A DNA stretch of 24,076 bases from the NCBI GenBank assembly GCA_934454585.1, contig CAKSFP010000037.1, positions 1 through 24,076 on the forward strand, in the 5' to 3' direction. The stretch is from an uncultured Clostridia bacterium. Lineage in GTDB: Bacteria; Bacillota; Clostridia; UMGS1810. A program made the position numbers and the translations under genes. Shown piece by piece: positions 7,302 to 15,335 of this stretch (its first letter is position 1; each line of letters starts with the position of its first letter). The notes under the pieces are model-generated. The model ran no database searches. It was not told where the DNA came from and was given only the letters and a program-made list of their open reading frames with translations.

Positions 7302-8651
7302 TCAGCCCAATTCCTCTTCAATGAGTTTGGCAAGTGCGGTTGCCTCGGTTCGCAGTTTTTCTTCATCGTCACCCTCTATCATCACACGCACAAGCGGCTC
7401 TGTGCCGGACGGACGAATGAGCACTCTGCCGGCGCCGTCAAATTTTTTCTCCAGTTTATCTATCGCAGCGGCGATCCTCGCATTATCCATGTAGGTCTTT
7501 TTGTATTCATTACCGATCTTGGCGTTGACGAGCACCTGTGGATAGATTTTTATAAACGACGCAAATTCGGACATCTTCTTGCCCGATGCGAGATATGCGC
7601 TCGTGAGCTGAACCGCCGTCAAAAGTCCGTCTCCCGTGGTGTTCTTGTCAAGGAAGATGATGTGACCCGACTGTTCGCCGCCGATGCAATAGCCGTTTGC
7701 AAGCATATTCTCGAGCACATATCTGTCGCCGACCGCCGTCTGTTCATAAGATATGCCCTCGGCATCGAGAGTTTTGAAAAAACCAAGGTTACTCATTACG
7801 GTTGCAACAACAGTATTCTTTGCAAGTTCGCCCTTCGACTTGAGGTACTTTGCACACAGAATCATTATCTTGTCACCGTCTATTATCTCTCCGTTTTCGT
7901 CTACGGCAAGCAGTCTGTCGGCATCGCCGTCGAGCGCCAGACCGAAGTCGCACTTCTGCTCCACAACAAACTTCTGCAAGCCCTCCATGTGGGTGGAGCC
8001 GCAGTTGTCGTTGATGTTGATTCCGTTGGGCACATTGTTTATGAGCACCGCCTCTGCGCCAAGCTCCTTGAACGCAAGTTTTGCACAGCCTGATGATGCG
8101 CCGTTTGCGCAGTCTATCGCTATCTTGAGCCCGGCAAAGGATGTGTCAACGGTGGATTTGACAAAATCCACATAGTCTCTCCTGCCCGTGTCCACACGGG
8201 TCACCTTGCCCACGCCTGCGCCGACGGGCAGTTCGCCTATGCTCTTGCCGTCCAGGATGTATTCTTCAATTTCATTTTCTATATCATCACTGAGCTTGTA
8301 GCCGTCTTTACTGAAAAACTTTATGCCGTTGTACTCCATGGAGTTGTGCGACGCAGAAATGACAACTCCGGCATCGGCTTTATATTTCCTTGTGAGATAT
8401 GCTATCGCAGGTGTTGGAATAACGCCTATGCTGATAACCTGTGCACCCACAGAGCAAAAACCTGCCGTAAGTCCTGCCTCGAGCATATCGCCCGAGATGC
8501 GCGTGTCTCTGCCGACAAGAATTTTCGGTTTGTCCGTTGCGTGCTTTGTGAGCACAAGTGCGCCCGCCCTGCCCAGCTCAAACGCAAGTTCTGCGGTGAG
8601 TTCTTTGTTGGCGATTCCTCTCACGCCGTCTGTTCCAAATAATCTACCCAT
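7302..8651 (-). CDS. glmM: Phosphoglucosamine mutase
   Basis: A 449-residue enzyme that interconverts glucosamine-6-phosphate and glucosamine-1-phosphate, supplying UDP-GlcNAc for peptidoglycan. The four signature loops are present: catalytic serine in ISASHN (Ser101), metal-binding DGDADR (241-246), sugar-binding GGEQSGH and phosphate-binding RPSGTEPLVRV near the C-terminus. The ATG follows GGAGG. It is 15 bp downstream of cdaR, the conserved cdaA-cdaR-glmM order. In Bacillus and Lactococcus GlmM binds CdaA and lowers its activity, so this operon couples wall precursor flux to c-di-AMP. Confidence 0.97.
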   Translation of the reverse strand: MGRLFGTDGVRGIANKELTAELAFELGRAGALVLTKHATDKPKILVGRDTRISGDMLEAGLTAGFCSVGAQVISIGVIPTPAIAYLTRKYKADAGVVISASHNSMEYNGIKFFSKDGYKLSDDIENEIEEYILDGKSIGELPVGAGVGKVTRVDTGRRDYVDFVKSTVDTSFAGLKIAIDCANGASSGCAKLAFKELGAEAVLINNVPNGININDNCGSTHMEGLQKFVVEQKCDFGLALDGDADRLLAVDENGEIIDGDKIMILCAKYLKSKGELAKNTVVATVMSNLGFFKTLDAEGISYEQTAVGDRYVLENMLANGYCIGGEQSGHIIFLDKNTTGDGLLTAVQLTSAYLASGKKMSEFASFIKIYPQVLVNAKIGNEYKKTYMDNARIAAAIDKLEKKFDGAGRVLIRPSGTEPLVRVMIEGDDEEKLRTEATALAKLIEEELG

Positions 8652-8666
8652 TGTATTGTCCTCCGG

Positions 8667-9704
8667 TTACTCTGTTTTTTTGTCATCGGATTCCTGTGCG
8701 GAATCGTCGTTATTATCCCTATCTGCGCCGCCGTCACCGCCGTTTTCCGTCGGTTCGGGGCGAAGAACAAGCGTGGTTTTGTCTACACTGTCCGTGACGG
8801 ACACACCCTCGGGCAGCTGCGACAAATCGAGCCGCACCTCCTTTTGGGTTTCTTCATAGATCTTCGCCACATCCGTCTCTTGTGTGTACACTTCGTTTAT
8901 GCCGTCAACTTTGTCCTTATCACCGGACACGGTGAGACTTGACGGCTGAACGGACGAGACGGTTATCGCCTCTCCCCTGTCGTTTGTCTCGGCGGAGAGC
9001 AGCGGAGTAATGTTCACTGTCTTGGCGTATGAAATGTGACACTTCACATCACAGTATTCTATGTTTTTGCTGATGCGCTCGTCGGTTATCTCCTTGTTGT
9101 CGCTGTCATACAGCTTTATCATATACAATCCCTGCACATCCTCCGATGCGTCGGTGACATCGACAACGGCAGACGCCGATGAAACATTTCTTATTAAACT
9201 CTGTGGGCCGGTGAGCTTTATTATCTGCGGCTCGGATTCTATGCGGTCAAGCACATAGCCGCTCTTTGGCTGACCTGTGCCGCTCACGGTGACACGGCGC
9301 TCCTCCGTGACGACTTTGTCCACGGTCAGCGTCACGCTGTAGGGGCTCTTTTGCACAAGCTCGACACCGTCCACACCTGTGTTTACGCTGAGAGGTATGA
9401 TGTAGCTGCCGTCTTTGGTGACGGCGCTCATGTCCACACTGCATATAACGCTCGATGCCTTGGCGGCGGATAGCGCGCTGCGCCTGCCCCTTATCTTTAG
9501 GTCGGCGGTCTTTTCCTGACCGTCCAGTATGACGAGTTTGCCGCTCTCAAAATCGGCAGAACGGTTTATATATTCTACCGGAATGTCGCGCAGCCATGTC
9601 TCGAAAATAGGGTTTTTGTCATAAACCACATATATCCATAAAAGCACAGCGATAAATACCGATATTACCATCAAAAAATATTCGGATTCCCAAATTTTCT
9701 TCAT
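8667..9704 (-). CDS. cdaR: CdaR / YbbR-domain regulator of diadenylate cyclase
   Basis: A 345-residue membrane-anchored protein. One transmembrane helix at about residues 10-27 (FLMVISVFIAVLLWIYVV) is followed by an extracellular part of several YbbR repeats, recognisable by recurring hydrophobic-Thr/Val strands and blocks such as KLTGPQSLI and LTVSGDKDKV. The tail after residue 320 is a Gly/Asp-rich acidic stretch. The start is taken as the ATG at 9704, whose ATGA overlaps the cdaA stop codon and has GGTGA just upstream; an in-frame ATG at 9722 lies inside cdaA and lacks a site. It modulates CdaA in the membrane. Confidence 0.93.
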   Translation of the reverse strand: MKKIWESEYFLMVISVFIAVLLWIYVVYDKNPIFETWLRDIPVEYINRSADFESGKLVILDGQEKTADLKIRGRRSALSAAKASSVICSVDMSAVTKDGSYIIPLSVNTGVDGVELVQKSPYSVTLTVDKVVTEERRVTVSGTGQPKSGYVLDRIESEPQIIKLTGPQSLIRNVSSASAVVDVTDASEDVQGLYMIKLYDSDNKEITDERISKNIEYCDVKCHISYAKTVNITPLLSAETNDRGEAITVSSVQPSSLTVSGDKDKVDGINEVYTQETDVAKIYEETQKEVRLDLSQLPEGVSVTDSVDKTTLVLRPEPTENGGDGGADRDNNDDSAQESDDKKTE

Positions 9705-10540
9705 TTTCTGTTCACCGTCCATCTTTTGAGTTTTCTCTTTTTGCCCAGGTCCGCAACACCCTTGTCGGAGAGCATTATCTCATCAAGCTTTTCGCCCAGT
9801 GCCTTTGCGGTGAGGTTGCGCGTTATTTTGCCGTTTTGGGCGATGGATATCGTGCCCGTCTCCTCGCTGACCACTATGGCAACGCAGTCGGTTATCTCGG
9901 ATACACCAACCGCCGCGCGGTGGCGCGTGCCCATCTCTTTGCTCAGGCTGTTGTTTTGCGACAGCGGCAAAAAGCACGCCGACGCCTTGATTATGTTGTC
10001 GCCGATGACGGTGGCGCCGTCATGCAGCGGTGTGTTCGGAATGAAGATGTTTATCAAAAGCTGCGGCGAAACCTTGGCGTTGAGCACAGTGCCGGATGTC
10101 ATTATGTCGCCCAGCTTGGTGTTGCGCTCCATGATGATGAGTGCTCCGATTTTTCTCTCCGCCATATACTCCACCGCCTCGCAGATCTTCGGTGTGATGT
10201 TTTCCGCCTCATATTCCTGCGAAAAAATTCTTCCGAAAGTGGTTGTGCCCATCTTTTCCAGCACGCGGCGCAGCTCCGGCTGAAACACTACGAGCAGCGC
10301 AAATACGCCCACTTGCATGGTGTTTGACAAGATATAGTTTGTCGCGTTGAACTGCAGCCAGTCGGACAGCTGAGTGAGGATGATGAGTATCAGCACACCC
10401 TTTACAAGCTGTGCCGCCCTTGTCTCCTTGACTAATTTTATGCACTTGTACACCGCATACGAAACTATGGCTATATCTATAAAATCTCTTATTCTGAGCA
10501 TACGGATGTTATCCATCAAAAAACTCATTGCGTCAGTCAT
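9701..10540 (-). CDS. cdaA: Diadenylate cyclase CdaA (DacA)
   Basis: A 279-residue membrane enzyme that makes c-di-AMP from two ATP. Three hydrophobic segments lie before residue 90 and are followed by the DAC domain with both catalytic motifs, DGA at 174-176 (in TPLHDGATVI) and RHR at 206-208 (in GTRHRAAVG). Its length matches the usual ~275 residues. The ATGA start overlaps the stop of the methyltransferase gene, and GGAGGTG lies 9 nt before the start codon. It is followed with overlap by cdaR and then glmM. Confidence 0.97.
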   Translation of the reverse strand: MTDAMSFLMDNIRMLRIRDFIDIAIVSYAVYKCIKLVKETRAAQLVKGVLILIILTQLSDWLQFNATNYILSNTMQVGVFALLVVFQPELRRVLEKMGTTTFGRIFSQEYEAENITPKICEAVEYMAERKIGALIIMERNTKLGDIMTSGTVLNAKVSPQLLINIFIPNTPLHDGATVIGDNIIKASACFLPLSQNNSLSKEMGTRHRAAVGVSEITDCVAIVVSEETGTISIAQNGKITRNLTAKALGEKLDEIMLSDKGVADLGKKRKLKRWTVNRK

Positions 10541-11328
10541 ATCTCAAAGCACCTCCCGATTTTTTGCCTCAGCCGCTCATAGAGCATTACAGAGCAGCAA
10601 ACGGCTACATTGAGCGATTCAGCTCCGCCCGCCATGGGCACCTTGATTCTCTCCGTGCACAGCTGCGCGGTTTTTTCGCATATTCCGTTCGCCTCGTTAC
10701 CCATCACGATAACCGTTCTGCCGGCAAGATCTGCATCCTGGCAATAAACATCTCCGTCAGGGAAAGTTCCGCACACCTTGAATCCGCTCGCACCCAGGCG
10801 CCGCAGCAAAGAAGAGTCCGCATCGTCGGCATAGGCCGGTATCGCGAACAGGCTCGCCATTGTGGAGCGAACCACCTTTGGACTGTAGATGTCCGCACAG
10901 CCCTTAGAGAGCACAACGGCGTCCGCACCGAATGCGTCCGCACTGCGAAGTATCGTGCCCATGTTGCCCGGGTCGCACACGCTGTCGAGATAGACTACTG
11001 TGCGCACGGACTCATCAAACAATTTTTCGCTGTCCGGAGTCGGATACGCCGCCACGGCGATTATCCCCTGAGAGTTCACCGTGGATGATATCGAGTCAAA
11101 GAGTTTTTCGTCAAGTTCATATGTCCTGAACATCTGAGAAAAATCCTCGCCGTCGTAACCGCGGCGCACCATTATGTATTTCAAGTCCGCTCCGCGGCGC
11201 ACAGCGTCGCTCACCAGACGCAAGCCTTCGGCAATGAACAGGCGTGCCTTTTTTCTGTCGTGGGCGGAGAGAAGTTTTTTTGTGTTTTTATATATTGAGT
11301 TTGAGTTGCTTTCTATTTTTGTTCTCAT
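10537..11328 (-). CDS. TrmH/SpoU family RNA 2'-O-ribose methyltransferase
   Basis: A 263-residue SAM-dependent SPOUT methyltransferase. An N-terminal L30e-like substrate-binding domain (residues 1-100, with FIAEGLRLVSDAV) is followed by the knotted catalytic domain with the three SpoU motifs: DPGNMGTILRSADAFGAD, VMGNEANGI and PMAGGAESLNVAV. The size and N-terminal domain suit YsgA/RlmB-like enzymes acting on 23S rRNA, though the site cannot be told from sequence. It is the first gene after the promoter at 11349-11377, with GAGGT 8 nt before the ATG. It overlaps cdaA by 4 bp. Confidence 0.92.
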   Translation of the reverse strand: MRTKIESNSNSIYKNTKKLLSAHDRKKARLFIAEGLRLVSDAVRRGADLKYIMVRRGYDGEDFSQMFRTYELDEKLFDSISSTVNSQGIIAVAAYPTPDSEKLFDESVRTVVYLDSVCDPGNMGTILRSADAFGADAVVLSKGCADIYSPKVVRSTMASLFAIPAYADDADSSLLRRLGASGFKVCGTFPDGDVYCQDADLAGRTVIVMGNEANGICEKTAQLCTERIKVPMAGGAESLNVAVCCSVMLYERLRQKIGRCFEI

Positions 11329-11348
11329 GTCGGTTTACCTCAACCTAA

Positions 11349-11377
11349 ATTATACATTATATCGGGGCAAAAGTCAA
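11349..11377 (-). promoter_or_regulatory. Sigma-A promoter of the trmH-cdaA-cdaR-glmM-nth operon
   Basis: On the minus strand TTGACT (11377-11372) and TATAAT (11354-11349) are 17 bp apart, 20 bp upstream of the methyltransferase start codon. A second TATAAT overlaps at 7 bp upstream but its spacing is wrong. Confidence 0.82.
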
Positions 11378-11559
11378 CCAAAAACGCACCATTCACCGTT
11401 CGATTAGGATATCATCGCTTCTCAGCACGGTTTTGTAATCTTTTCATTAAGTTTCAAAGGGTGATTTCTAACCTTCTTTGCAAAATTATAAGGAGTTTTG
11501 CAGCATTGTCCGCAAAACGACAAAAAAATAAATTCCACCGAAAAGACGCTGTAAAAGCA

Positions 11560-11587
11560 CAATAACCGCCCGAACCGGCGATTATTG
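11560..11587 (-). terminator. Possible terminator of the sugar-acid operon
   Basis: An 11-bp stem with one G-T pair (CAATAATCGCC with GGCGGTTATTG on the minus strand, 6-nt loop) lies 45 bp after the SDR stop codon. Only four T follow, after TGC, so termination may be leaky. The rest of 11402-11632 is AT-rich and shows no convincing gene. Confidence 0.5.
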
Positions 11588-11632
11588 CAAAAAACAGTTT
11601 TCAATTATTCATCATTCATTAATTCATCAGTT

Positions 11633-12409
11633 TTAATTTTTAATTATCGGGTACAGCTGAATCATATTTCCACCGTCGACAACCAATTCCGCACCGGTTG
11701 TGTTTCTTGCGTGTTCGGCAAAATACCACGCCGCCTCGGCAATATCTTTGCCGACGGCAACATCGCCTATCGGAGTGTAGCGTGACGGAACATTTTTATA
11801 GAAATCGGGATTCTGCTCCCATCTGTCGGTTTTTATCATTCCGGGCAAAACCGCATTTACTCTGATATTGTATTTTCCGAAATCAAGCGCCATTGCCCGC
11901 ATCATTCCGAGCTGTCCGCTCTTTGACGATGAATACGCAATCCTGTCGGGAATGGCTCTGTATGCGGTGTTTGAGTTGATAAAAATTATATTTCCGCCGC
12001 CATTATCTTTCATTCTCCTTGCCGCCTCTACAGACAGGCAATAATCCCAAATCATGTTCGTGTTAATGACACGCACAAAATCCGAAAGCGGATTTTCAAA
12101 TGCCGTAATTCCAAGCCCCTGGTCTGCTGCATTCAAAACCAATGTTTCAACAAATATCCCGTTTTTATCAAGATAGTCAAACATCCTGTAAACAGCCTGC
12201 TCATCAACTTCATTTTTCTCCGTAACGGAATTAATTGTGTAACCGATAATTTGTACGCCGGGGAATTTCTCGGTGTATTCCTCCTGCGCAATTTTAACTT
12301 CTTTTTCATTTCTGCCTGTAAAGACCACCGTTTTGCCATTTGCGGCAAATTCATCAACAATCGCCACTCCGGTGTTTTTGCAAGCTCCCGTAACCAATAC
12401 AGCGTTCAT
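11633..12409 (-). CDS. SDR family NAD(P)-dependent oxidoreductase
   Basis: A 258-residue classical short-chain dehydrogenase. The nucleotide site is TGACKNTG (residues 7-14), followed by NAAD at 93-96, Asn118, Ser146, Tyr159 and Lys163 (YSSSK), so the whole Asn-Ser-Tyr-Lys set is intact. The end of the fold reads VLPGMIKTDRW and VDGGNMIQLY. It is 21 bp downstream of the dehydratase gene and is the last gene of that operon. It probably oxidises or reduces a sugar or sugar acid made by its neighbours; the exact substrate and direction are not visible. Confidence 0.88.
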   Translation of the reverse strand: MNAVLVTGACKNTGVAIVDEFAANGKTVVFTGRNEKEVKIAQEEYTEKFPGVQIIGYTINSVTEKNEVDEQAVYRMFDYLDKNGIFVETLVLNAADQGLGITAFENPLSDFVRVINTNMIWDYCLSVEAARRMKDNGGGNIIFINSNTAYRAIPDRIAYSSSKSGQLGMMRAMALDFGKYNIRVNAVLPGMIKTDRWEQNPDFYKNVPSRYTPIGDVAVGKDIAEAAWYFAEHARNTTGAELVVDGGNMIQLYPIIKN

Positions 12410-12430
12410 GATACAACCAAACTCCTTTTC

Positions 12431-13591
12431 TCAAAAATAAAATTCCGTTTTGGGCGGACGAATATCCGTTAAAGCACCCGTGTAGTGCCGCAAAGTGTGC
12501 ACCCGGTAAGGATGCTTGAGACATTCTTCCTCATTTATCTCTATGCCGAGGCCCGGCTTATCCGGAATCGTCATATATCCGTCTTTGTATTCAAGGTTTT
12601 CTGTGGTGATGTTTTTTCTGTAGTCCACATCAGAATACATAATCTCCAAAATGCTGAAATTGGGGCAGCTTGCCGCAAGCTGGAGTGTGGCCGCATTTGC
12701 CACGGGACCGGAAGGATTGTGCGGTGCAAAAGGAATATATCTGCACTCCGCTTCTGCCGCTATTTTCTTAAGCTCCGATATGCCCCCTGCGTGAGAAATG
12801 TCGGGTTGTATGTAGTCACAGGGCATTATGTCGAACAGCTTTTTGTAATCCCATCGTGTGTACAGACGCTCTCCGGCGGAAATGGCAACGGGAGATTTAT
12901 CCCTTACTGCCTTGAGCGCATCCAGGTTGTCGGGCGGAACGGGTTCTTCAAAGAACATCGGTTTGAACTGCTCAAGTTCTTTTGCGATTTTTATTCCCGT
13001 GGGTATATTGAATCTGCCGTGACCCTCTATCAAAAGGTCAACTTCATCCCCCACCGCCGCTCTTACTTCGGCAACGCACTCGAGCGCCGTGTTCAAATCC
13101 CTGTTGGAAATTTCAAGATAACTTTTTCCGAAGGGATCCCACTTCATCGCGGTGATTCCCTTTTGAACGGCAATCTTTGCTTTTTTGCCGAATTCTTTCG
13201 GCGTTTTTGCGCCTGCAAACCAGCCGTTCACATAAATTCTCACCTTGTCGTTCACTTTGCCGCCCATAAGCTGATAAACCGGCACACCCAGGCTCTTGCC
13301 GAGTATATCCCAAAGCGCCGTCTCAACGGCGGAGAGCGCACTCATGAGCACTGCGCCGCCGCGCCAATAGGCGTCTCTGTAGATGCTGTGCCAATGCTGC
13401 TCAATATTGAAAGGGTTTTTGCCGATTAAGTATTCTTTAATATGCTCAACCGCACCCAGAAGAGCTTTTTCTTTGTATTCAAGAGTCGCCTCTCCCACAC
13501 CGTCAATGCCCTCGTCTGTGTAGACTTTAACAAAAACCCAGTTTGTCCTGAAGCAATCAACCACAAATGGTTTAATATCTATGATCTTCAT
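12431..13591 (-). CDS. Enolase-superfamily sugar-acid dehydratase, galactonate dehydratase-like
   Basis: A 386-residue mandelate racemase/muconate lactonizing family protein. The metal ligands are Glu189 (in IEGHGRF), Glu215 (FFEEP) and Glu241 (SAGERL), and the acid/base histidines are His191 and His291 (APHNPSGPVA). From memory E. coli DgoD uses Asp183, Glu209, Glu235, His185 and His285, so every catalytic position matches at a constant offset of six, the first ligand being Glu rather than Asp. It would dehydrate an aldonate such as galactonate to a 2-keto-3-deoxy acid. It overlaps the upstream hydrolase gene by 4 bp. No aldolase, kinase or transporter for the product is in the window. Confidence 0.82.
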   Translation of the reverse strand: MKIIDIKPFVVDCFRTNWVFVKVYTDEGIDGVGEATLEYKEKALLGAVEHIKEYLIGKNPFNIEQHWHSIYRDAYWRGGAVLMSALSAVETALWDILGKSLGVPVYQLMGGKVNDKVRIYVNGWFAGAKTPKEFGKKAKIAVQKGITAMKWDPFGKSYLEISNRDLNTALECVAEVRAAVGDEVDLLIEGHGRFNIPTGIKIAKELEQFKPMFFEEPVPPDNLDALKAVRDKSPVAISAGERLYTRWDYKKLFDIMPCDYIQPDISHAGGISELKKIAAEAECRYIPFAPHNPSGPVANAATLQLAASCPNFSILEIMYSDVDYRKNITTENLEYKDGYMTIPDKPGLGIEINEEECLKHPYRVHTLRHYTGALTDIRPPKTEFYF

Positions 13592-14277
13592 TTTGTCCTC
13601 TCCTCAAAATTTATTTGTTCATACAGTTTTGGAATAATCGCATTGTCTGCGTCAAATCCGCTCGGGTCAATATCGTCAAACATTCCGAAATGAACCGGAA
13701 CAGCATACTTTGAACCTGTCTTTTCGGCAAATTTTTTGGCATCGGCGATATTCATGTTGTTCCCCGCACCGTTTATGGGAAGAAAAACCGCATAAATATC
13801 ATTAGGCAAATCCCTAAAAATTTCTTTGTTGTAAAGCGTATCGCCGGTTATATAAATCTTGCAATTCCCGTCATCAATAATGCACCCCACCGCCGTCCTG
13901 TCAGAATGTTCCGCACGAACCGCCGTAAATGTGACATCACCCTCTGTCCACACCGTGCCGCGGTTAAACATGACATAATTGTGTTCACCTCCGCATTGCC
14001 TTGATTTTTCCCAGGCATTATACGGTGCAAGCACGGTTATGCATCTGTCGGTATCGAGAAACAACGGCAATGTCTCGGGGTCCAGGTGATCCATATGGTC
14101 ATGTGTCAGCAAAATCACATCCGGCTTCTCGCCAAACAATTTTTCGTTTACGGGAATTTTGCGGTGATTTTTCGGATTGATTTTTGCCACGCTGTCGGAC
14201 AGATATGGGTCAGCCAATATCTTCAGCTCCCCCGTGTCAATCAAAAGTCCTGCCTGACCTATCCATGTAATTTGCAT
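13588..14277 (-). CDS. UlaG-like metallo-beta-lactamase-fold hydrolase
   Basis: A 229-residue cytoplasmic metallohydrolase. The signature HDHMDH supplies His59, His61, Asp63 and His64, with His124 (RAEHSD), Asp146 (TGDTLY) and His196 (PVHFGMF) completing the two-metal site. The short length and the start (ITWIGQAGLLIDT) fit the UlaG/UPF0173 branch, which includes the ascorbate-6-phosphate lactonase. The ATG is preceded by GGAG at 10 nt. As the first gene of an operon with an aldonate dehydratase and an SDR, a sugar lactonase role is an attractive inference, but it is not shown by the sequence. Confidence 0.8.
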   Translation of the reverse strand: MQITWIGQAGLLIDTGELKILADPYLSDSVAKINPKNHRKIPVNEKLFGEKPDVILLTHDHMDHLDPETLPLFLDTDRCITVLAPYNAWEKSRQCGGEHNYVMFNRGTVWTEGDVTFTAVRAEHSDRTAVGCIIDDGNCKIYITGDTLYNKEIFRDLPNDIYAVFLPINGAGNNMNIADAKKFAEKTGSKYAVPVHFGMFDDIDPSGFDADNAIIPKLYEQINFEERTK

Positions 14278-14313
14278 TTTGCATCAACTCCAAGGCTATT
14301 TTAACACACCGTA

Positions 14314-14342
14314 TTGACAAGTTAAATATAAAATGTTATCAT
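14314..14342 (+). promoter_or_regulatory. Sigma-A promoter of the first araC-type gene
   Basis: TTGACA (14314-14319) and TATCAT (14337-14342) are 17 bp apart. The opposite strand of this 86-bp divergent gap has only a weak match for the hydrolase operon, as expected if the regulator activates it. Confidence 0.78.
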
Positions 14343-14378
14343 ATTTTATAGAAATATTATTCTATGGAGCTGACAAAT

Positions 14379-15176
14379 ATGAAAACCATGCCGCAAATAA
14401 TAAATTTAGGTCTGTATGATGCCGCGTCTGTGCACGGAAATGTGAAATCGACAAAGCCGAGAAGGACTTCAATATATGAAATTGAATACATAACCGAGGA
14501 CGGCGGATTAAGCTACATAGGAGACAAAACCTACCCCATAAGGCAAGGCGGCATCATCTTTGCCAAGCCGGACACGATCCGTCATACCGATCTGCCGTAC
14601 AGGTGTATGTATGTTCACGCCGTCATACAGGACGAGACTCTGCGCACCCTCATGCAGTCCGTTCCGGATCATTTTTATCCGGCAGATTCGGGAAAATTCA
14701 AAAACGCTTTTCATGCTTTGTTTGATGAAACAAAGATACCGAAATACAAAAACGATATTGATATTTCAATAAATTTTTTAGAGATTTTATCTCTATTGGC
14801 AAAAGAATCCCCGGCATATGAAAACGAACTGCTGAGCTCAGCCAAAAATATGAATATCATAAACGACGCAGTAAAATTTATCAACGAGAATTACACTCAA
14901 AACATATCTCTTTACGATATAGCCGATCATGTGCATTTAAGCAAGATTTATTTTCACAACCTATTCCTTAAAGCAACGGGTGAAACGCCGCACGAATATT
15001 TGATTTCCAAGCGACTAAACAATGTGAAGTTTTTGCTCACCGCCACGGATAAGGCTTTTTCGGAAATTGCGTCCGATTCCGGGTTTACATCACAGGCATA
15101 TATGACATATGTGTTTAAGAAAAAAATGAACTGCACCCCCATGCAATATAAAAAGAGCCTGACCTCATCGCAATGA
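14379..15176 (+). CDS. AraC family transcriptional regulator
   Basis: A 265-residue regulator with an N-terminal cupin-like sensing domain (IRQGGIIFAKPDTIRH is the typical beta-barrel turn) and a C-terminal double helix-turn-helix from about residue 165 (NISLYDIADHVHLSKIYFHNLFLKATG, then FSEIASDSGFTSQAYMTYVFKKKMNCTPMQYKK). The ATG at 14379 is preferred because GGAG lies 9 nt before it; an in-frame ATG at 14364 contains part of that site. It is transcribed away from the hydrolase-dehydratase-SDR operon, so it most likely controls that operon in response to a sugar acid. A strong terminator follows. Confidence 0.9.
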   Translation: MKTMPQIINLGLYDAASVHGNVKSTKPRRTSIYEIEYITEDGGLSYIGDKTYPIRQGGIIFAKPDTIRHTDLPYRCMYVHAVIQDETLRTLMQSVPDHFYPADSGKFKNAFHALFDETKIPKYKNDIDISINFLEILSLLAKESPAYENELLSSAKNMNIINDAVKFINENYTQNISLYDIADHVHLSKIYFHNLFLKATGETPHEYLISKRLNNVKFLLTATDKAFSEIASDSGFTSQAYMTYVFKKKMNCTPMQYKKSLTSSQ

Positions 15177-15251
15177 TACGCCTGATTCGACGCCAAACCC
15201 ACAGCCTTATTGCGATTTTGCACCTATTATAAACATGACATTATTCTGCAG

Positions 15252-15290
15252 CAAACAGAGACCGCCACCGGCAGTCTCTGTTTGTTTTTC
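15252..15290 (+). terminator. Intrinsic terminator of the first araC-type gene
   Basis: A 15-bp stem with one mismatch on this strand (CAAACAGAGACCGCC with GGCAGTCTCTGTTTG, 3-nt loop) is followed by TTTTT. It lies between convergent genes and may also stop the leucine-rich-repeat gene, although the minus side has no T-run. Confidence 0.85.
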
Positions 15291-15335
15291 AGGAAGTATT
15301 TTGCTAAAAAAGTTTGTTGCTTATTTCTTGTTTTT

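Noticed and set aside
11422..11604. 60-codon minus-strand open frame between the operons
   Set aside because: No ribosome site; it overlaps a terminator-like hairpin and the composition is that of AT-rich spacer.
12485..13429. Plus-strand open frame of 314 codons
   Set aside because: It is antisense to the dehydratase gene, whose catalytic residues are intact; the opposite frame shows no recognisable domain.
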